Assembly: GCF_963675165.1 (NCBI RefSeq)
Contig: NC_087389.1
Coordinates: 1,584,001 to 1,648,000, forward strand
Length of the DNA: 64,000 nucleotides
Direction: 5' to 3'
Origin: Halichondria panicea
Taxonomy: Eukaryota; Porifera; Demospongiae; Suberitida; Halichondriidae
The notes below the pieces were generated by a model, which made no database searches, was not told where the DNA came from, and saw only the letters and a list, made by a program, of their open reading frames with translations. The number at the start of each line of letters is the position of its first letter. Within the stretch, counting starts at the first letter, position 1. This document shows positions 11,788 to 24,000 of this stretch, in pieces. Position numbers and translations under genes: made by a program.

Positions 11788-12325
11788 AGCGATCCAAAAT
11801 CTATAGCTCTATATGTATATCTCTCTCAGACCGCCCTGGCCGGCTAGGGTGTATTCTTTTGTTTATCAATGAAAAATCGAATGGAAAGAAGGGTGTGGCA
11901 TTGTAGCTACATTCCTGTGGCATTGTAGCTACATTCCTGCGGTTATGTTTATTAACAGTGTTAATAACTGAGTGAAAAATAAAGATAATTATTATGGCAA
12001 GCACAAGGAGGGAATATAATTATCATGCACAGACTGTATTTATCCAAACACATCAATCATAGTGTACAAGAAGATTCGCCAGCTTTCGACTATAATTATA
12101 ATAATGTGTAATTCAGCAAAAGTTTAATGTGGTGTATAGGGTGAGGTGCATATATAAAATTATAGCTACTATAATTATCGCATGATGGGGGAAAAATGAT
12201 GGCACAAAAAAAGGCATTTTTTAATAAATAGGGGGTCGAAATTCTCTAAACAGAGGATGAAAAACGACACAAGATAGTTCTGCACAAAAATAGACACAAA
12301 ACTCCATGAAAAAAATAGTAGGGAA
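11788..12325. other. Intergenic region between CPT1 copies
   Basis: About 540 bp separating the start of copy A from the stop of copy B on the same strand. It contains a short tandem duplication (GTGGCATTGTAGCTACATTC twice, near 11895-11936) and otherwise AT-rich sequence. It is expected to hold the copy A promoter and copy B 3' UTR. Confidence 0.55.
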
Positions 12326-15300
12326 CTATACGTTGAGCTCTTCTGAGTAGAGAGCTTTCATATCTTCGAATGCTTTCAGGAGAGCATCTCCAAACTTCCT
12401 AGAGTCTGTTTCAGGACAACTTCTCTTGCTGTGTATACTGAAGTTGACTGCAGAGAGAAGAAAATGTGATACATAATTATGATAACATCTGAGTACAGAC
12501 TCTATACAATTAGATTGCCTATCACTATAGGATGAAAATCATTAACTTAATTCTGGTTTTGCTGTCTGGAAATACTGCACTGCAATAATCCAACTGTATC
12601 ACGATTGGAACAAGCAGAAAATTGTACAAGCTATTCAGTAAGAGCCCCTGTGTATACCTACCTTCGTCCTCGGTAACGACCATGTAGGAGACTCCGTACC
12701 CTTGCTCTGTGACAGTGCCAAACCCTCCGCAACAAGAACACGCATCAGCCCTCCACTTGTCTGAAAACCTCACTGGCGTTTGGGAGGTGGAGAGGGTGAA
12801 GGAGAGATTAAAGGCCTGTGTGTGTGTGTGCGTGGATAAGAGTTGTTTATGTGTGGTGACACAGTTGAAGGATAGTCTTACCTTATCAGTGAAGAGTTTG
12901 GGCATTGGGTCGAGCTTCAAGCCCTTGGCAACAACGTAGAGCCCAAACAGATGTCTGTCCACTCCCAGTCCCCTCATGGCCTCCATCTTGTAGCCACTCT
13001 GGACGCTGGATTGGGGACAAACAACTTGTACATATATAATTAGTTCAAAAAACTGTTATAAGTGTAGACATACGTGCTAGGAAACAACTTACCCGATGGC
13101 CTTTTTCAGCATCTTCTTGACGTTGTCCCTGGACACAGTGGGGTCATCAAAGGACTTGACAAACGCGACAGACTCATCAGACACTGGACGAATGGTCTCA
13201 GTCCTGCCCTCATAGTACAGCCTGGTAGTGGCAGACTCATACGTGAGCACAAACTTTTGGTGCAGTCGATAGTAGGCTATCTGCATAGCCATCTGTGGTG
13301 GTGGTGGTGGTGGGTGGGGGTTAGATACAGTAGCAAAAAGGTGAAGCATAAAATCCTTACCTGAAACCATCCATCAGGACTGAGCCTACATTTCTTAGGA
13401 ATCCTTTTGCCGTAACTTGGAGTAAGGATGAGCAGATCAGATTCGGCAATCATCCCCTCAAGATTATCTCGTGCTTCCTTCAGATCACCTTGGAAACCAT
13501 CCAACTCCCACTCAAGCCTGAAGCAAATAAAGGTACGTAGTCCTTGTAAGTTTCTGATCTGCTCAAGAAACACCTCACAAGAATGCCAGGCAATACTAAA
13601 ATGACAAACTTCCCATGCATGTACTTATTCTTTCAAAATTAGAGTTTCCAGATAGTTAGCGTTATGTTACATACTATACTAGTGGCTGAACACTCACGCA
13701 GTTGGAGAGATGGGTCCAATTCTCTTGTCCTCATTGGGGAGGTCCATCACATGACCTTGATCATCGTACACCTCTGATGCTAGAATGTACTCGAACAGTT
13801 GCCCACCCACAGTGGCATCAAGAGGTGCATGTTCCACGTTGGCCCCCACTGCACCATTAGGAGTCACTATCAACTGAAAGCTCTTGTCAAACCATCGATT
13901 ATTCACATTGCCATGAAAAGTCATCTGACCCACAGCTGTCAAATCCTGTATAAGGAATACACAAGAAAGGTGAAGTTTTCTCACTCTTAGGCTGTATACT
14001 GGTTAATAAGCGCACATCAACTAATAGGCACATACTGGTTAGCAGACCAAGAGCCTTGATAGAAGGCGCATGGTTTTCTACATAGTTCTCTGCCCAACAA
14101 CTGGTCTCCACACTTCTTTATAGATGTTAATTTCTTTCAACTATCGATAGTTGTGTTACTGCTGTCAGATATGACTATAGACTGCTTGCAGATAAACGAT
14201 CGAGCTAAGCGTCATGGGCGTGGTTAATCTCTATAAGAATAATAGGCGCATAGAGGCCTACTCTTTTCTCTATAGGCGCATGTGCTTACTAACCAGTATA
14301 TAATTACACTATAATTATGGTATATGAGGCTTCATTATAGGTATTGCTTTCTAGTGGCAATTAAGACAGTCACACCATAACTCACTGTGCTCTCCATTTT
14401 GTCTGTCTGGAGAACTCCGACAAGGAGTGCACTGTCAATGAGTTTAAGTATCTTGCTGTTGACTGGATTTTCCTCTAGTCTCTTGCGTACCTCCGCCCAT
14501 TTTGCCCGAGGGAGAGCAGTGAATGCAGCCACACACGACTGGTCCTCTTCATCTGTGCAGAGTGTGGGGGAGGTGGTTATTATGAGTGCATAATATAGCT
14601 GTTTAATTGTGAACCTCTGTAGTGTTACACATATCTCCGGGGTCAACATGCAACTAGCTATTTTCCTACAATGCTAGAGTTAGATGGACAGATAGATAGG
14701 CTCCAAGAGAACCCTCACCTCCAGCTAGTTCAACGACTCTCTTCAGTTGTGCCTTCACCACTTTGGGGGAGAAAGGGCGTCCATTCTTGGCATACATCTC
14801 AATAGTGTAGAATTTGCCTTTCCTATGACCAAATATACAATTATAATATTAGCAAAACAGCTGTACTTTTGAGAAAAATTATAGCCTTTCCTTTGTTAAC
14901 ATTGCTGGATCACATGCGTATACTAGTTGTGTGTTCACATTATTTACATCATCTTGTTAAGAACTAGCTGGCTCACCTGATGACGATGGAATGTGTTGGG
15001 TTCTCCTCTTTGTAGCTGACCAGTTTGTCTATTTCTTTGCCAGGTATTCGAGAGCTCATGCCCAGGTACTTATTGCCGGCTGCACAGAACGGAGCCATCT
15101 TCCCTCCCATGAAGTTCCCAACTTTTCCCTGCCTGGCATTACGTATGTACCTGCAAGAGATCAACATGAAACATCTTTGTACGTATGCACTATAAGAAGA
15201 GGTAGTATATGACTCGAAGGAAACAAATATCCTATGAACGCACATAATGACTTACTCTGCACAGCTGTAGAAGAGCATAGCCGCCCTGTCCAGTCCGTGG

Positions 15301-16935
15301 GGTGTGCTCACATGTCGGGCACCCAGGGCAAAGTAGTTGGAATTCACTAGAGGGGGAGAGAGGGACCAACTGGTAATGCAGTAAGTGTAAGAGACATACA
15401 CAATACAAGTCCACACTATTACAGATGTGACAGTAACCTGGCAATGACCTTTGATGAATACAAATGGCATTCCTGTACTTTGTCCAATAGGACAATGTCT
15501 CAGGATGTTTACACCCATAGAGACCATAATTATAATCATGATGCCCCCACAGGCTGTTGTAAGGTCACCTTTGGGAACCCACCTTACAGAGCTTATACTT
15601 TTCCTAACAGTAATAATGGTCCTAACAGTAATAATGAGTATAATATACCTAGTAGCCCATTATTATACATTCTTTTCAGGAGATATGTAGGTACTAGTGG
15701 GGCTTACATGGAGTGGGTGTTCTCTGTCTAAGATAAATGAAGTCCAGCCACCAGTCAGCCATCCAGTTACGCAACCACCAGGACCTGTAGGGAGGGAGGA
15801 AATTAGCATCAAAACATATAAACTAAAACAACAGTATAAAATGAATAAGTTGACCTTTTAATCTCAGACTGGTGTTTATAAACAATGAAAGGTCATAAGC
15901 AAAGTCATGGGCTCAGTAATTAATTATTGGCACCATGTTTAAGACATTTCCCTCCCACTACTAATATACTGTATATGGCAATAAATGCACTACTTAGGAA
16001 TGCTTTTGTGAGAATGAATACGCTCTGGGGGGGATGAATGACTCTATAACAGAGGTCAAGTAACATAATTGAATCAGATAAACAAAATGCCACGAACACA
16101 CACACGAACACACACACACACCCCCACAAACCTCACCTTAGCCTGAGCCATCGATGCAGCTTTGTGCCAACACCGCCATTTTGAAACTCCTGCACAGCCT
16201 GTGTTACAAGAGGAGTAGCTAATTTAAACATGTTTTACAACAGGACACACACACACTCACTGTTTGGGTCTGCTTGTACTCTTCTTCAGTTAGCAGTGGT
16301 CTCACAGTGTCCAGGTATCTACAGAAGTCATGGCTTGCATAAAGCACATTGGTTGTATACAGAAGAAGTATAATTATACGTACAAATGCAACTTAAAAAT
16401 GGTTGAATGTCGGCAATATTGAGAGGTGCGTACTTTCTGAGAGTAGCCTTGAGTGGAGGGACAGGCAGTGAAGGAAGGTAATCTTGGTATTTGCCAGCTC
16501 CTCTGTTCTTGGAACCCATAAGTGCAAGCATCAGCATGTACCACACCTACATTGTGCAATGCGAAAGATATACGATTGACAAAGAATTAGCTGCGAATAA
16601 ATATACTGTACAGGCACGTTATTTATACAACATTCTCGTACACACTGTACCTTGCTTAGAGGGTGCTTGGGGTGCAAGAACCAGATGTTAGTTGCAAGTA
16701 AGAATCTAATCATTCTGGCCTTCATAAATTGCCACACAACCATGAACAAGGTCCCTCCAAAGAGACAGAAGAGGACAGAGAAGAGAGTGTTGATGCCAGA
16801 TCCCATCTGAATGACCAGGCCCAGCTCCTTCAGTAGAGTATCCAGTGCCAGCATAACTCCAGAGGAGAACCAGTGAGAGAACAGGGCATAGTTGACCACT
16901 GCGCCCATACCACCAGCTACTAGCACGTCCAACAT
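12326..16935 (-). CDS. CPT1: Carnitine O-palmitoyltransferase 1-like, tandem copy B
   Basis: Minus-strand exons 16935-16651, 16546-16434, 16318-16261, 16198-16137, 15784-15708, 15346-15256, 15150-14977, 14822-14719, 14552-14386, 13945-13698, 13517-13361, 13292-13093, 13005-12882, 12815-12662 and 12447-12326 give about 711 residues. Every intron position matches copy A. CPT1 signatures are present: LPSLPVPPLKATL, ADWWLDFIYLRQ, LNSNYFALGARH, FTLSTSQTPV and GGFGTVTEQGYG; the active-site region reads VEHAPLDAT. The N-terminus begins MLDVLVAGGMGAVVNY, so this ATG starts almost inside the first TM segment and lacks about 20 residues found in copy A. An in-frame stop lies a few codons upstream, so any extension needs another exon. 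Exons 9 and 11-14 are nearly identical to copy A while exons 1-8 are strongly diverged. Confidence 0.9.
13296..13318. repeat. GGT microsatellite at a CPT1 copy B splice acceptor
   Basis: (GGT)n on the plus strand, hence (ACC)n on the coding strand, running into the acceptor of copy B exon 12. It is absent from the same intron of copy A. Confidence 0.85.
13992..14302. mobile_element. MITE, intron 9 of CPT1 copy B
   Basis: About 310 bp bounded by inverted repeats TATACTGGTTAATAAGCGCA and the complement of TATACTGGTTAGTAAGCACA. No coding capacity. It sits in the same intron that carries a different inverted-repeat element in copy A. Confidence 0.75.
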
Positions 16936-17185
16936 CTTGATGCTGTATCTTTAGATCCGACTGTAATTGTTAAGTGCTTGTAAATGTACTGTACATGCAA
17001 ATAACTGGTTTTAAGTTTCGGTTTCTTGTATATCCAGTCGACTGGATACAAAAAGGTCAAGTACTAGATTTCTACATACCGGGAAAGTCCCATACATGAA
17101 AAGGTCATACCAGAGCAGAGGAATTACAACAATGTGAATGTACACACACATGAATGGATATCTTTCGGTACATGGAGACTAGAGT
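16936..17185. other. Intergenic region upstream of CPT1 copy B
   Basis: About 250 bp between the CPT1 copy B start and the DPM3 stop. It probably holds the copy B promoter and could contain an unrecognised non-coding or short coding 5' exon. Confidence 0.45.
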
Positions 17186-17671
17186 TCATAGTTTTATCCC
17201 TTTACTAGTTAAGTCTCTCCTTGCTTCTTTTATTTCCTACAGGGACGAAAAGATTTGAAGAGTAAAATTTATATCGATCTGTTTTTTCTCAACATGCAAA
17301 CTTACCCCCATTAGTTCACTGGCTGCATCGTTGCAATCGTTGAAGCTCATCAATCGATATCCGATCGTAAACAAAGAGTAACACTGGTAAAATGTGGTGG
17401 AATAATAATTATTATAAGTATAATAATTATTTATTTATTTATTAATAAAACTTTACCCCAAAGCACATAATCAAGTAGACGGGAAGCTGCAGGCATGAAT
17501 GAAACATTATCATAGTCAGAGATTCCAATTAGCATGGAATAAACTTACAGGAACTATAGCTTCATAGAGCTCTGATGAGATGGGGAGAGTCCTAGTGAGG
17601 AGGGCACTCCAGACTCCTAGGATGAGGCTAGCCAAGGTCAGCCATTGCACAAGCTTGGTACACACAACCAT
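17186..17671 (-). CDS. DPM3: Dolichol-phosphate mannosyltransferase subunit 3
   Basis: Minus-strand exons 17671-17549, 17486-17457, 17383-17306 and 17236-17186, all phase 0, give 93 residues; human DPM3 has 92. DPM3 is the small ER membrane subunit that tethers the catalytic DPM1 to the ER for synthesis of dolichol-phosphate-mannose, the mannosyl donor for N-glycans, GPI anchors and O-/C-mannosylation. Visible features: TKLVQWLTLASLILGVWSAL (first TM), LPVYLIMCFGCYSLFTIGYR (second TM), then SFNDCNDAASEL and the C-terminal EIKEARRDLTSKGIKL, matching the DPM3 coiled-coil end. Exon 2 is only 30 bp. It is head-to-head with vezatin, with only 166 bp between the two start codons. Confidence 0.95.
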
Positions 17672-17837
17672 CCTGTCTTAGCCCACAGAGCTGCCTTTTC
17701 AACTTGTCTTCTTGATCTCCTCGATCCTGGCCTCACTTTTCTGTGCAACTTGCACTTTACACTGGTATGTCCAGCCTACTAGCCCCGCCCACAAACCTTG
17801 AGAGATAAAGTAAGGAAATTTATTACTCTATCTCTGG
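17672..17837. promoter_or_regulatory. Putative bidirectional promoter, DPM3 / VEZT
   Basis: Only 166 bp separate the DPM3 ATG (minus) and the VEZT ATG (plus), so both transcripts must start within or very near this interval. Inferred from spacing; no core promoter motif is asserted. Confidence 0.55.
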
Positions 17838-20836
17838 ATGGATGAAGAAGGAACTATAGTGTACTTCAAGGTAGATACATGTTTCACTAGTGAATTGACT
17901 GCTTTTATGATTTACTTGCAGACCTCTCCTTCTGTGCAAGATGCTGAAGAGGAGTTAATATTTGGAGAGGTAGCACACGTACACGTCAACAATCCTACAC
18001 CCAGCTATCCCTCTGTCGCTACAAAACCTCAGAGCAGTCTGTTTGGGAGATTATCTGGATACGCTGAGCAGCTGCTAACATACGCACATAGTCGAGATAA
18101 AGTAAGCACAAGTTATTAATGAATACTATTATTGTGTTTTGCTCACTATAATTATACAAGAGCCAGCAACTGTTGTCTGAGCTGGTAGAGTCATCACTGC
18201 TGACAGAGGAGGACTGCCACATCCTCCATGTCTCACTCAAACACCCACTAGTTCCCTGCACCACCTCACAGCACTCAACCAGGTGTGTCCCGACCTAGCT
18301 GCTATCACCAACAACGTACATATTTACGTACCTTAATCGCGCGCTTCAGTAGAGCACCACTTGGCTATAGTTTAGGTAATTATTCTTATAGTAGTACTGT
18401 AATTCAGACGATTACAGATTGTCTGCTTTTGCAGATGGTCCTTCTACTGGTTGCCTGCGCTGGTGGCCCTAGGAGCTAGCCTTCTCTACGTTGGCAGCCA
18501 TATTCTAATTGTTGGTACAATTATACTCATTGCTATTCTTGGATCAGCAGAGGCAATAGTGAGTCGATGACAACCATTGCCATGACAATGCATTGTTTCA
18601 GTGAACTGTAGATAAACAGGTACAATCAGAAGAGACTTGTTTATCGATGGAGAAAGTACTCCAACAATTGTGAGGAGCTGCTGACTCTCCTAACCAAGTC
18701 ACTTCGTCTAATACAAGAAACAGAAGTGTTGTCTCGTGGCTACAGTCGGTAAGTAGTAATCACCTCTATACCAAAAAATGGTTTACAATTATTCAATATT
18801 CCTGTAGTTTTAAACCTGCATTTTTTAGTATGCCTACTGTACTATTTATCTATGCAACTCATGCAGGCCATTGGCCACAGTCCCAGTGTCTCGGCTGGAG
18901 CAGGGTGGAGGCAGCCACTCCCTCCAGTGTGTTCCTCTGAGGAAGAGAGTGTTCCATGTGTGTAGTGACGGTGTACAGCTGCTGAGAACCGTCACTAAGA
19001 GACTGTGCACTAGCGTCGCCATTGCCGAGGAGCTGGACAATACTGACCAGTATTTAGCATTCAGGGAGCTCAAGACTTTGCACCAACACATGGAAGGGAG
19101 TAAAGAAGGAGAAGATGACTTTACCAATGAGCAGCTGTCTCTTGAATCATTGAAAGTGAGGATTATTTGTAAACTATATATTTTTTTTACTCTTTTGTTT
19201 ACAGGATGCCTGCAATTTATTTGCCGTTCAAAATTCCGAGTTTCTTCGTCGCTTAGCTCTATTGATTGGACTCTCAAACACATCGTCCAAAGTTGTCCTC
19301 TTTGAGAGCACTCTAAAAGAAGTGTTGCCATTCATGAGCAAGGCACCTGGGGAGCTAGATTGGGGTCTGCAGTACCAGAGAGATTTCTTGTTTGGTAAGA
19401 AGGGAAAAGTTTGAAAGAGTCATGTACGTACACTGTCCTTCTATCAGGAGAGCCCCCAGGCAAGACAGGTAACCAAGGAAATGAGTTGAGATATCACCCT
19501 GACTTGCAACCATTTGTAGAAGATGTTCACTGTCTTGATCTCAAGCTACAGCTGGCGTTGCATAGGTGAAGTAAGCTAATATTGTATGTGGAACTTTTTA
19601 TAATGGACAGTCACACCTACAAGTTATACCATCTTCAATCTATGGTTATACAGAGGTGGCCTTTGTTGAGGGATTGTGAACTTTTCATTTGGGACCTGGT
19701 TGCCTGGCCTTTGTATCGCAGTTAGGTACCCATTAAGATGGGTCCCACTGTAACCATATTATTTGGTGTAGAAGTACAGCAAAACCAGCCTCTACGTTTT
19801 AAACACAGTATGCCTACAGGCACCATTACTTTATTCTAACATTATGTCTGCACTGTTACGTTTTAATTACGATGCTAATACTGTTTTTCTCCTTCAGTGT
19901 CAGGAACATAGGAGCATTGCTGACTGAGAGATACTCATCCTCTGGTAGCAGACCATCAGAGAAGGAGTTGCTGGGGTTGAGGGAACAGTTCTCTAACATG
20001 GAGTCCCAACTGAGCATGACTGCTCAACACTGCAGTGGGGGAGAGGCTACATTGACTAAAATGCTGGCACCATCAACTGGCAAGTCTATTATTCCCAACA
20101 TTATAACCACTAGTGTACTTACTAAGAGACTTCGTGTGTATGCATACAAGTTGTGAACTGTATGTTCCAATGCCACCTAATTATACTATAATATAAAACT
20201 GCGTTCCAGTCATTATTACTCCACATTCCCAATACAGATGAGTCGGCCAGCCCCCCTGAGACACACCCCCCTCCTAACGTCACTTGTCAAGGCAGCAAAG
20301 AAGAAGCTAAACTCACAACAGAGGACACCTCAGATGAAGAAGACGTTGTGTTTGAAGCGTACGTACCCCCAGATGCACCTGACGCACTACTGGAGGAGGT
20401 GGAGCTTGTCACAGATGAGGAGAGACAGAGATTGAAAGAAGTCGAGGAAGTCCCGGCTCACCTGCTTAGAGAACTCAACTCCGTACTGGCTGTGAGGAAC
20501 GAGGCCCGAGAGAAAAGGAGGCAGGCAAAGAGAACTAAAAGTTCAAAGCAGACTTTGTTAGCTCATTCTCAAGACAGCAAAGAAACTTATAAAGACCATG
20601 CAATTAATACATTGGATATTTCACGAGAAGAGACCACTTTAACTGATGGTATCGATGCAAGTGTGGCTATAAAGAAGGAATCGAAAGAAGCTGTGGATGA
20701 TAAAGAAGTGGAGGAACCATACAGAGGTGTGAACTTCATGACAGGACTAGAGCAGAGCAGTTTGGCTGTAGCCGTGGCAGCTGTGGCCCTCAGACAGAGA
20801 CAGCACACAGAAGAGTTCTTTGAAGAACATGATTAA
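17838..20836 (+). CDS. VEZT: Vezatin, adherens-junction membrane protein
   Basis: Exons 17838-17870, 17922-18101, 18161-18282, 18435-18558, 18612-18748, 18867-19155, 19205-19394, 19448-19565, 19898-20079 and 20238-20836 give about 657 residues (human 779). Vezatin links cadherin-catenin junctions to myosin VIIA. A hydrophobic hairpin (residues ~113-150) is followed by the family signature LLTLLTKSLRLIQETEVLSRG. Next come NSEFLRRLALL, an acidic region ending FEAYVPP, a charged segment VPAHLLRELNSVLAVR, and the C-terminal YRGVNFMTGLEQSSLAVAVA, which corresponds to the vertebrate FTAGLAAEVAARS motif. Intron 9 uses a GC donor (ACTG|GCAAGT) with an AG acceptor at 20236-20237; only this joins the frames in phase. 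The gene is divergent from DPM3 and tail-to-tail with COPG. Confidence 0.93.
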
Positions 20837-21089
20837 TTTTCTGACCCCATGGCATGCTTTAATTGTATAATTTTGCTGTTTCAGTCCTGTAACTCTTATA
20901 ATGTTGTTATAATTTTTATACACTATTTCACAATGTGTTGAATAATCATCAAAACACGAAAAACTACAATTTTGGCCAACTGTAACAATTACCATAATAA
21001 TATTTACGAGAGTTCAAAATATGTAATGTAAACCTATTAAACAGTGCTAAGTCCAATCTATGAGTTCTGTTGGCCTTTTAGTTCACACA
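20837..21089. other. Tail-to-tail intergenic region VEZT / COPG
   Basis: About 250 bp of AT-rich sequence that must hold both 3' UTR ends; the two transcripts may overlap at their 3' ends. No gene seen. Confidence 0.5.
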
Positions 21090-24000
21090 TTAGCCGACAG
21101 CTGCAGCAATTGTCTCACAGGCAGTCATGTCATCACTACGCACGGTGATCTTCATTGTCACTCCCTGTGATCGTGCGAGTCTTGCCCTCACAAGAACGTC
21201 GTGACCTCCACGATATACTCCGGCCAGAAGTAACGTGTGTGATGGTTTGTCTTCATCGATCTTGTCTGAGCGTTCGCAAGGTTGCATTCCCATGAACCCG
21301 ATGATCTGCTTCACTGCATCTGTGAGAGAGAAAGAGAGAGGGAGATGACAATAATGACGAGGGTCACCATAAATCAAACACACAAAACACCATTACAATG
21401 AAGCAATAAACAGTAGCTATGTACGTAAACAAACACACAAAACACCATTACAACAGATTATACAGTAGCTATGTACGTGGGGGGCGAGGTAGGTGCAGGC
21501 TCAAAGCAAGGCAAATTCAAACCACACAATAACAGAGCACACAATGTAAAGAGTACATGTGCACATGCATGTATGACATGGTTGGACACCAACCTGGAAC
21601 GTCCTTCATAGTGCTGAGTGCAAAGGTCTCCTCCACTTGGTTCTCGTCGCCTATCTCCTCCCAAGATGCCGCAAAGTTTGGCTTCAGAACTCTCTGGACG
21701 TGATCTGCCACCACCACCTCCACATTCTCAAGCTGTGAGATGTGTGGAATGTGTGTGTGTGTGTGTTTGTTAATGAGGAAGAAGTTTACAGCACATCTAG
21801 GTACTCTAATGACAATTTGGCTCTTTTAGGTTGGGGATTGAGATAAGTTTTTACTTTTTAGAGGTTTCATGTATCACTGTTAGAGACACACAGCACAGTG
21901 GAGAGTAAGTACCGGTACTCTAATACAGTGAAAATCGCTTTAGCGAGGTGAAAAATTGAACCAGTTCATGAGAGGAGAACTGACACAGAGTGTTGCCTCG
22001 CACCCAATCCAACATTAACCCCTAGCTATTAACTCCCTACTCACCACATATTCGTCGTCATAGCCCACTTCACTGTCAGGCTCTCCAGTGTCAGGGTTAC
22101 AGTCACGCACATTGAACTTGAGCGTGTTCAGGAAAGTCCCAGTCACTGTAGAGGATAGTTAGGCGTTAATACAGTAGCACCTCTACATGTACTTTATCTA
22201 TAACCCTCAACCTAATAAGAACACAGAATACAGTGTGGCAGTTCAGAAGACACGTACACTAACACTTCTCAACTTTTATAGACCCTCTCAATGCACAATT
22301 ATAATATGCATGCATATACGTGGCTGCACAACTGACTAGCTACTACAATGATAAGAATTGGAGATGACCTAGCTACATGTACCTAGAGGCTGTAGAGCTA
22401 CAGCTAGAGCCAGAACACTGCTAATACACACACACCAGTGTTAGGGTCGTTCAGCTCCACGAGAGTGTAGGTGGTGGCTGGGGTCTCATAGGGGAGCTTG
22501 TCAATGGGCACATAGGACACCACAGTGAATCCCTCCGCCTCCTCCATCTCCACACGTACATTCTCCAACAGCTGGTCGTTGAGTGTGTTGGTGACGTCAA
22601 ACTGGAGGATCACATGACATCACAAAAGTAGAAGTTTATCATAATAATGTACATGAATGTATATGCAGGCTGTATACTACTCTAACTAATCGATATACAT
22701 TACTGATCACATGAAAGTCATGTGATTTCAAAGCAAGTCATGTGACATACCTGGAAGACGAGATGGTTGGGAAAGGTGTGCTTGATGCAGCGCACTACAT
22801 ACTCAGTCTCACTCTCTGTCAGCTCTACAGGTTTGTCCGAGGACTTGAACAGAGGTCCAATATTAGCCAGCTCATCAATACGTGACAGTTGCTCTGTATG
22901 GGAAAAGGTGTGGGTGTGGTCATTAAAGTAAGAGACCTAGCTCATGACATTATTGCATAGATTGGTTGTACTGTATGTACGCACACGTGCATTAATTGGA
23001 AATTAGGAGACTTATAAAAGTACGATAAGCTAGGGTACAACTGTACATGCCCCATAATGCGAGTTGTGTGTGTGGGCGGGTGGTATACTCACCAGCAAAG
23101 ACGTCTTGCCTGGTAGCAGCTGGGCCAGTCTTATGCACCGATGACCCGGGGGTGGTCTCACCAATAGCTGCATGAACAAACACACACATCTCATGACATG
23201 ACCATGTACATGCAAGAACTACTAGTGCACGACATAATGGGCTATTGAAAAGTAATGATGGTCAATAGGGGTCAAGCTAAACTTAGTACCCGCACGTGTT
23301 TGCAGAGATACATGTACAGGTTTACACTTGGGCCATGTCTGACAAAAGTACAAAATGTGCACGACAAAGGTATAATTATGTACAGTGCTTACACTTGGGC
23401 CTGTCTGAGAGAGGGGCTGTCTCAATGGGTACAGTCTTGATGTCGAATGGCTGCTCGTTGGGCTGACTGCAGTAGTGTATCAGAGCTCTCTCTAGGCCCA
23501 CCACAGATACACTCAGAGCTGGAACAGTGGGGGGGGGGGGGATGACGATAACGACGACACAAGTTAGTACAAGTGTTAGTGTATAATTTGTACACTTGCA
23601 TAACGATGCAATGGAGGGCGTTTAATAAATACAATGGCAGTACATACATGTACAAGAGTCCTGGCCACTTGAATGGTGTGCGTGTGTACAATGCATCTTC
23701 ACTATACGATAATACCCAAACAGTTAATAAAGGCAATACAAGTAGATACATGAACCTACAACAAACCCTTCAGATAGAACTGAAACTCTTTAAGTATAAG
23801 TATTTGCAATTGTCTCATGCACTCACGATTGAGGATGTAGGCTGAAGAGAGAGCCTTCTGTTTTTGTGTGAGCACCTCGTGATAGAGCAGGGCCCTGTCC
23901 CTCACCTCATCGTCAGAGTCAAGGAGACAGCGCTCCAACAGGACCAGCACACTCGGTGTAAGCTCTTCACATGAAGCACCAAACTTGGCCAGGGAGGAGA

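Noticed and set aside
12326-16935. CPT1 copy B as a pseudogene because of its short N-terminus
   Set aside because: Fifteen exons are open with conserved junctions and catalytic motifs; a missing 5' exon or a true short isoform is simpler.
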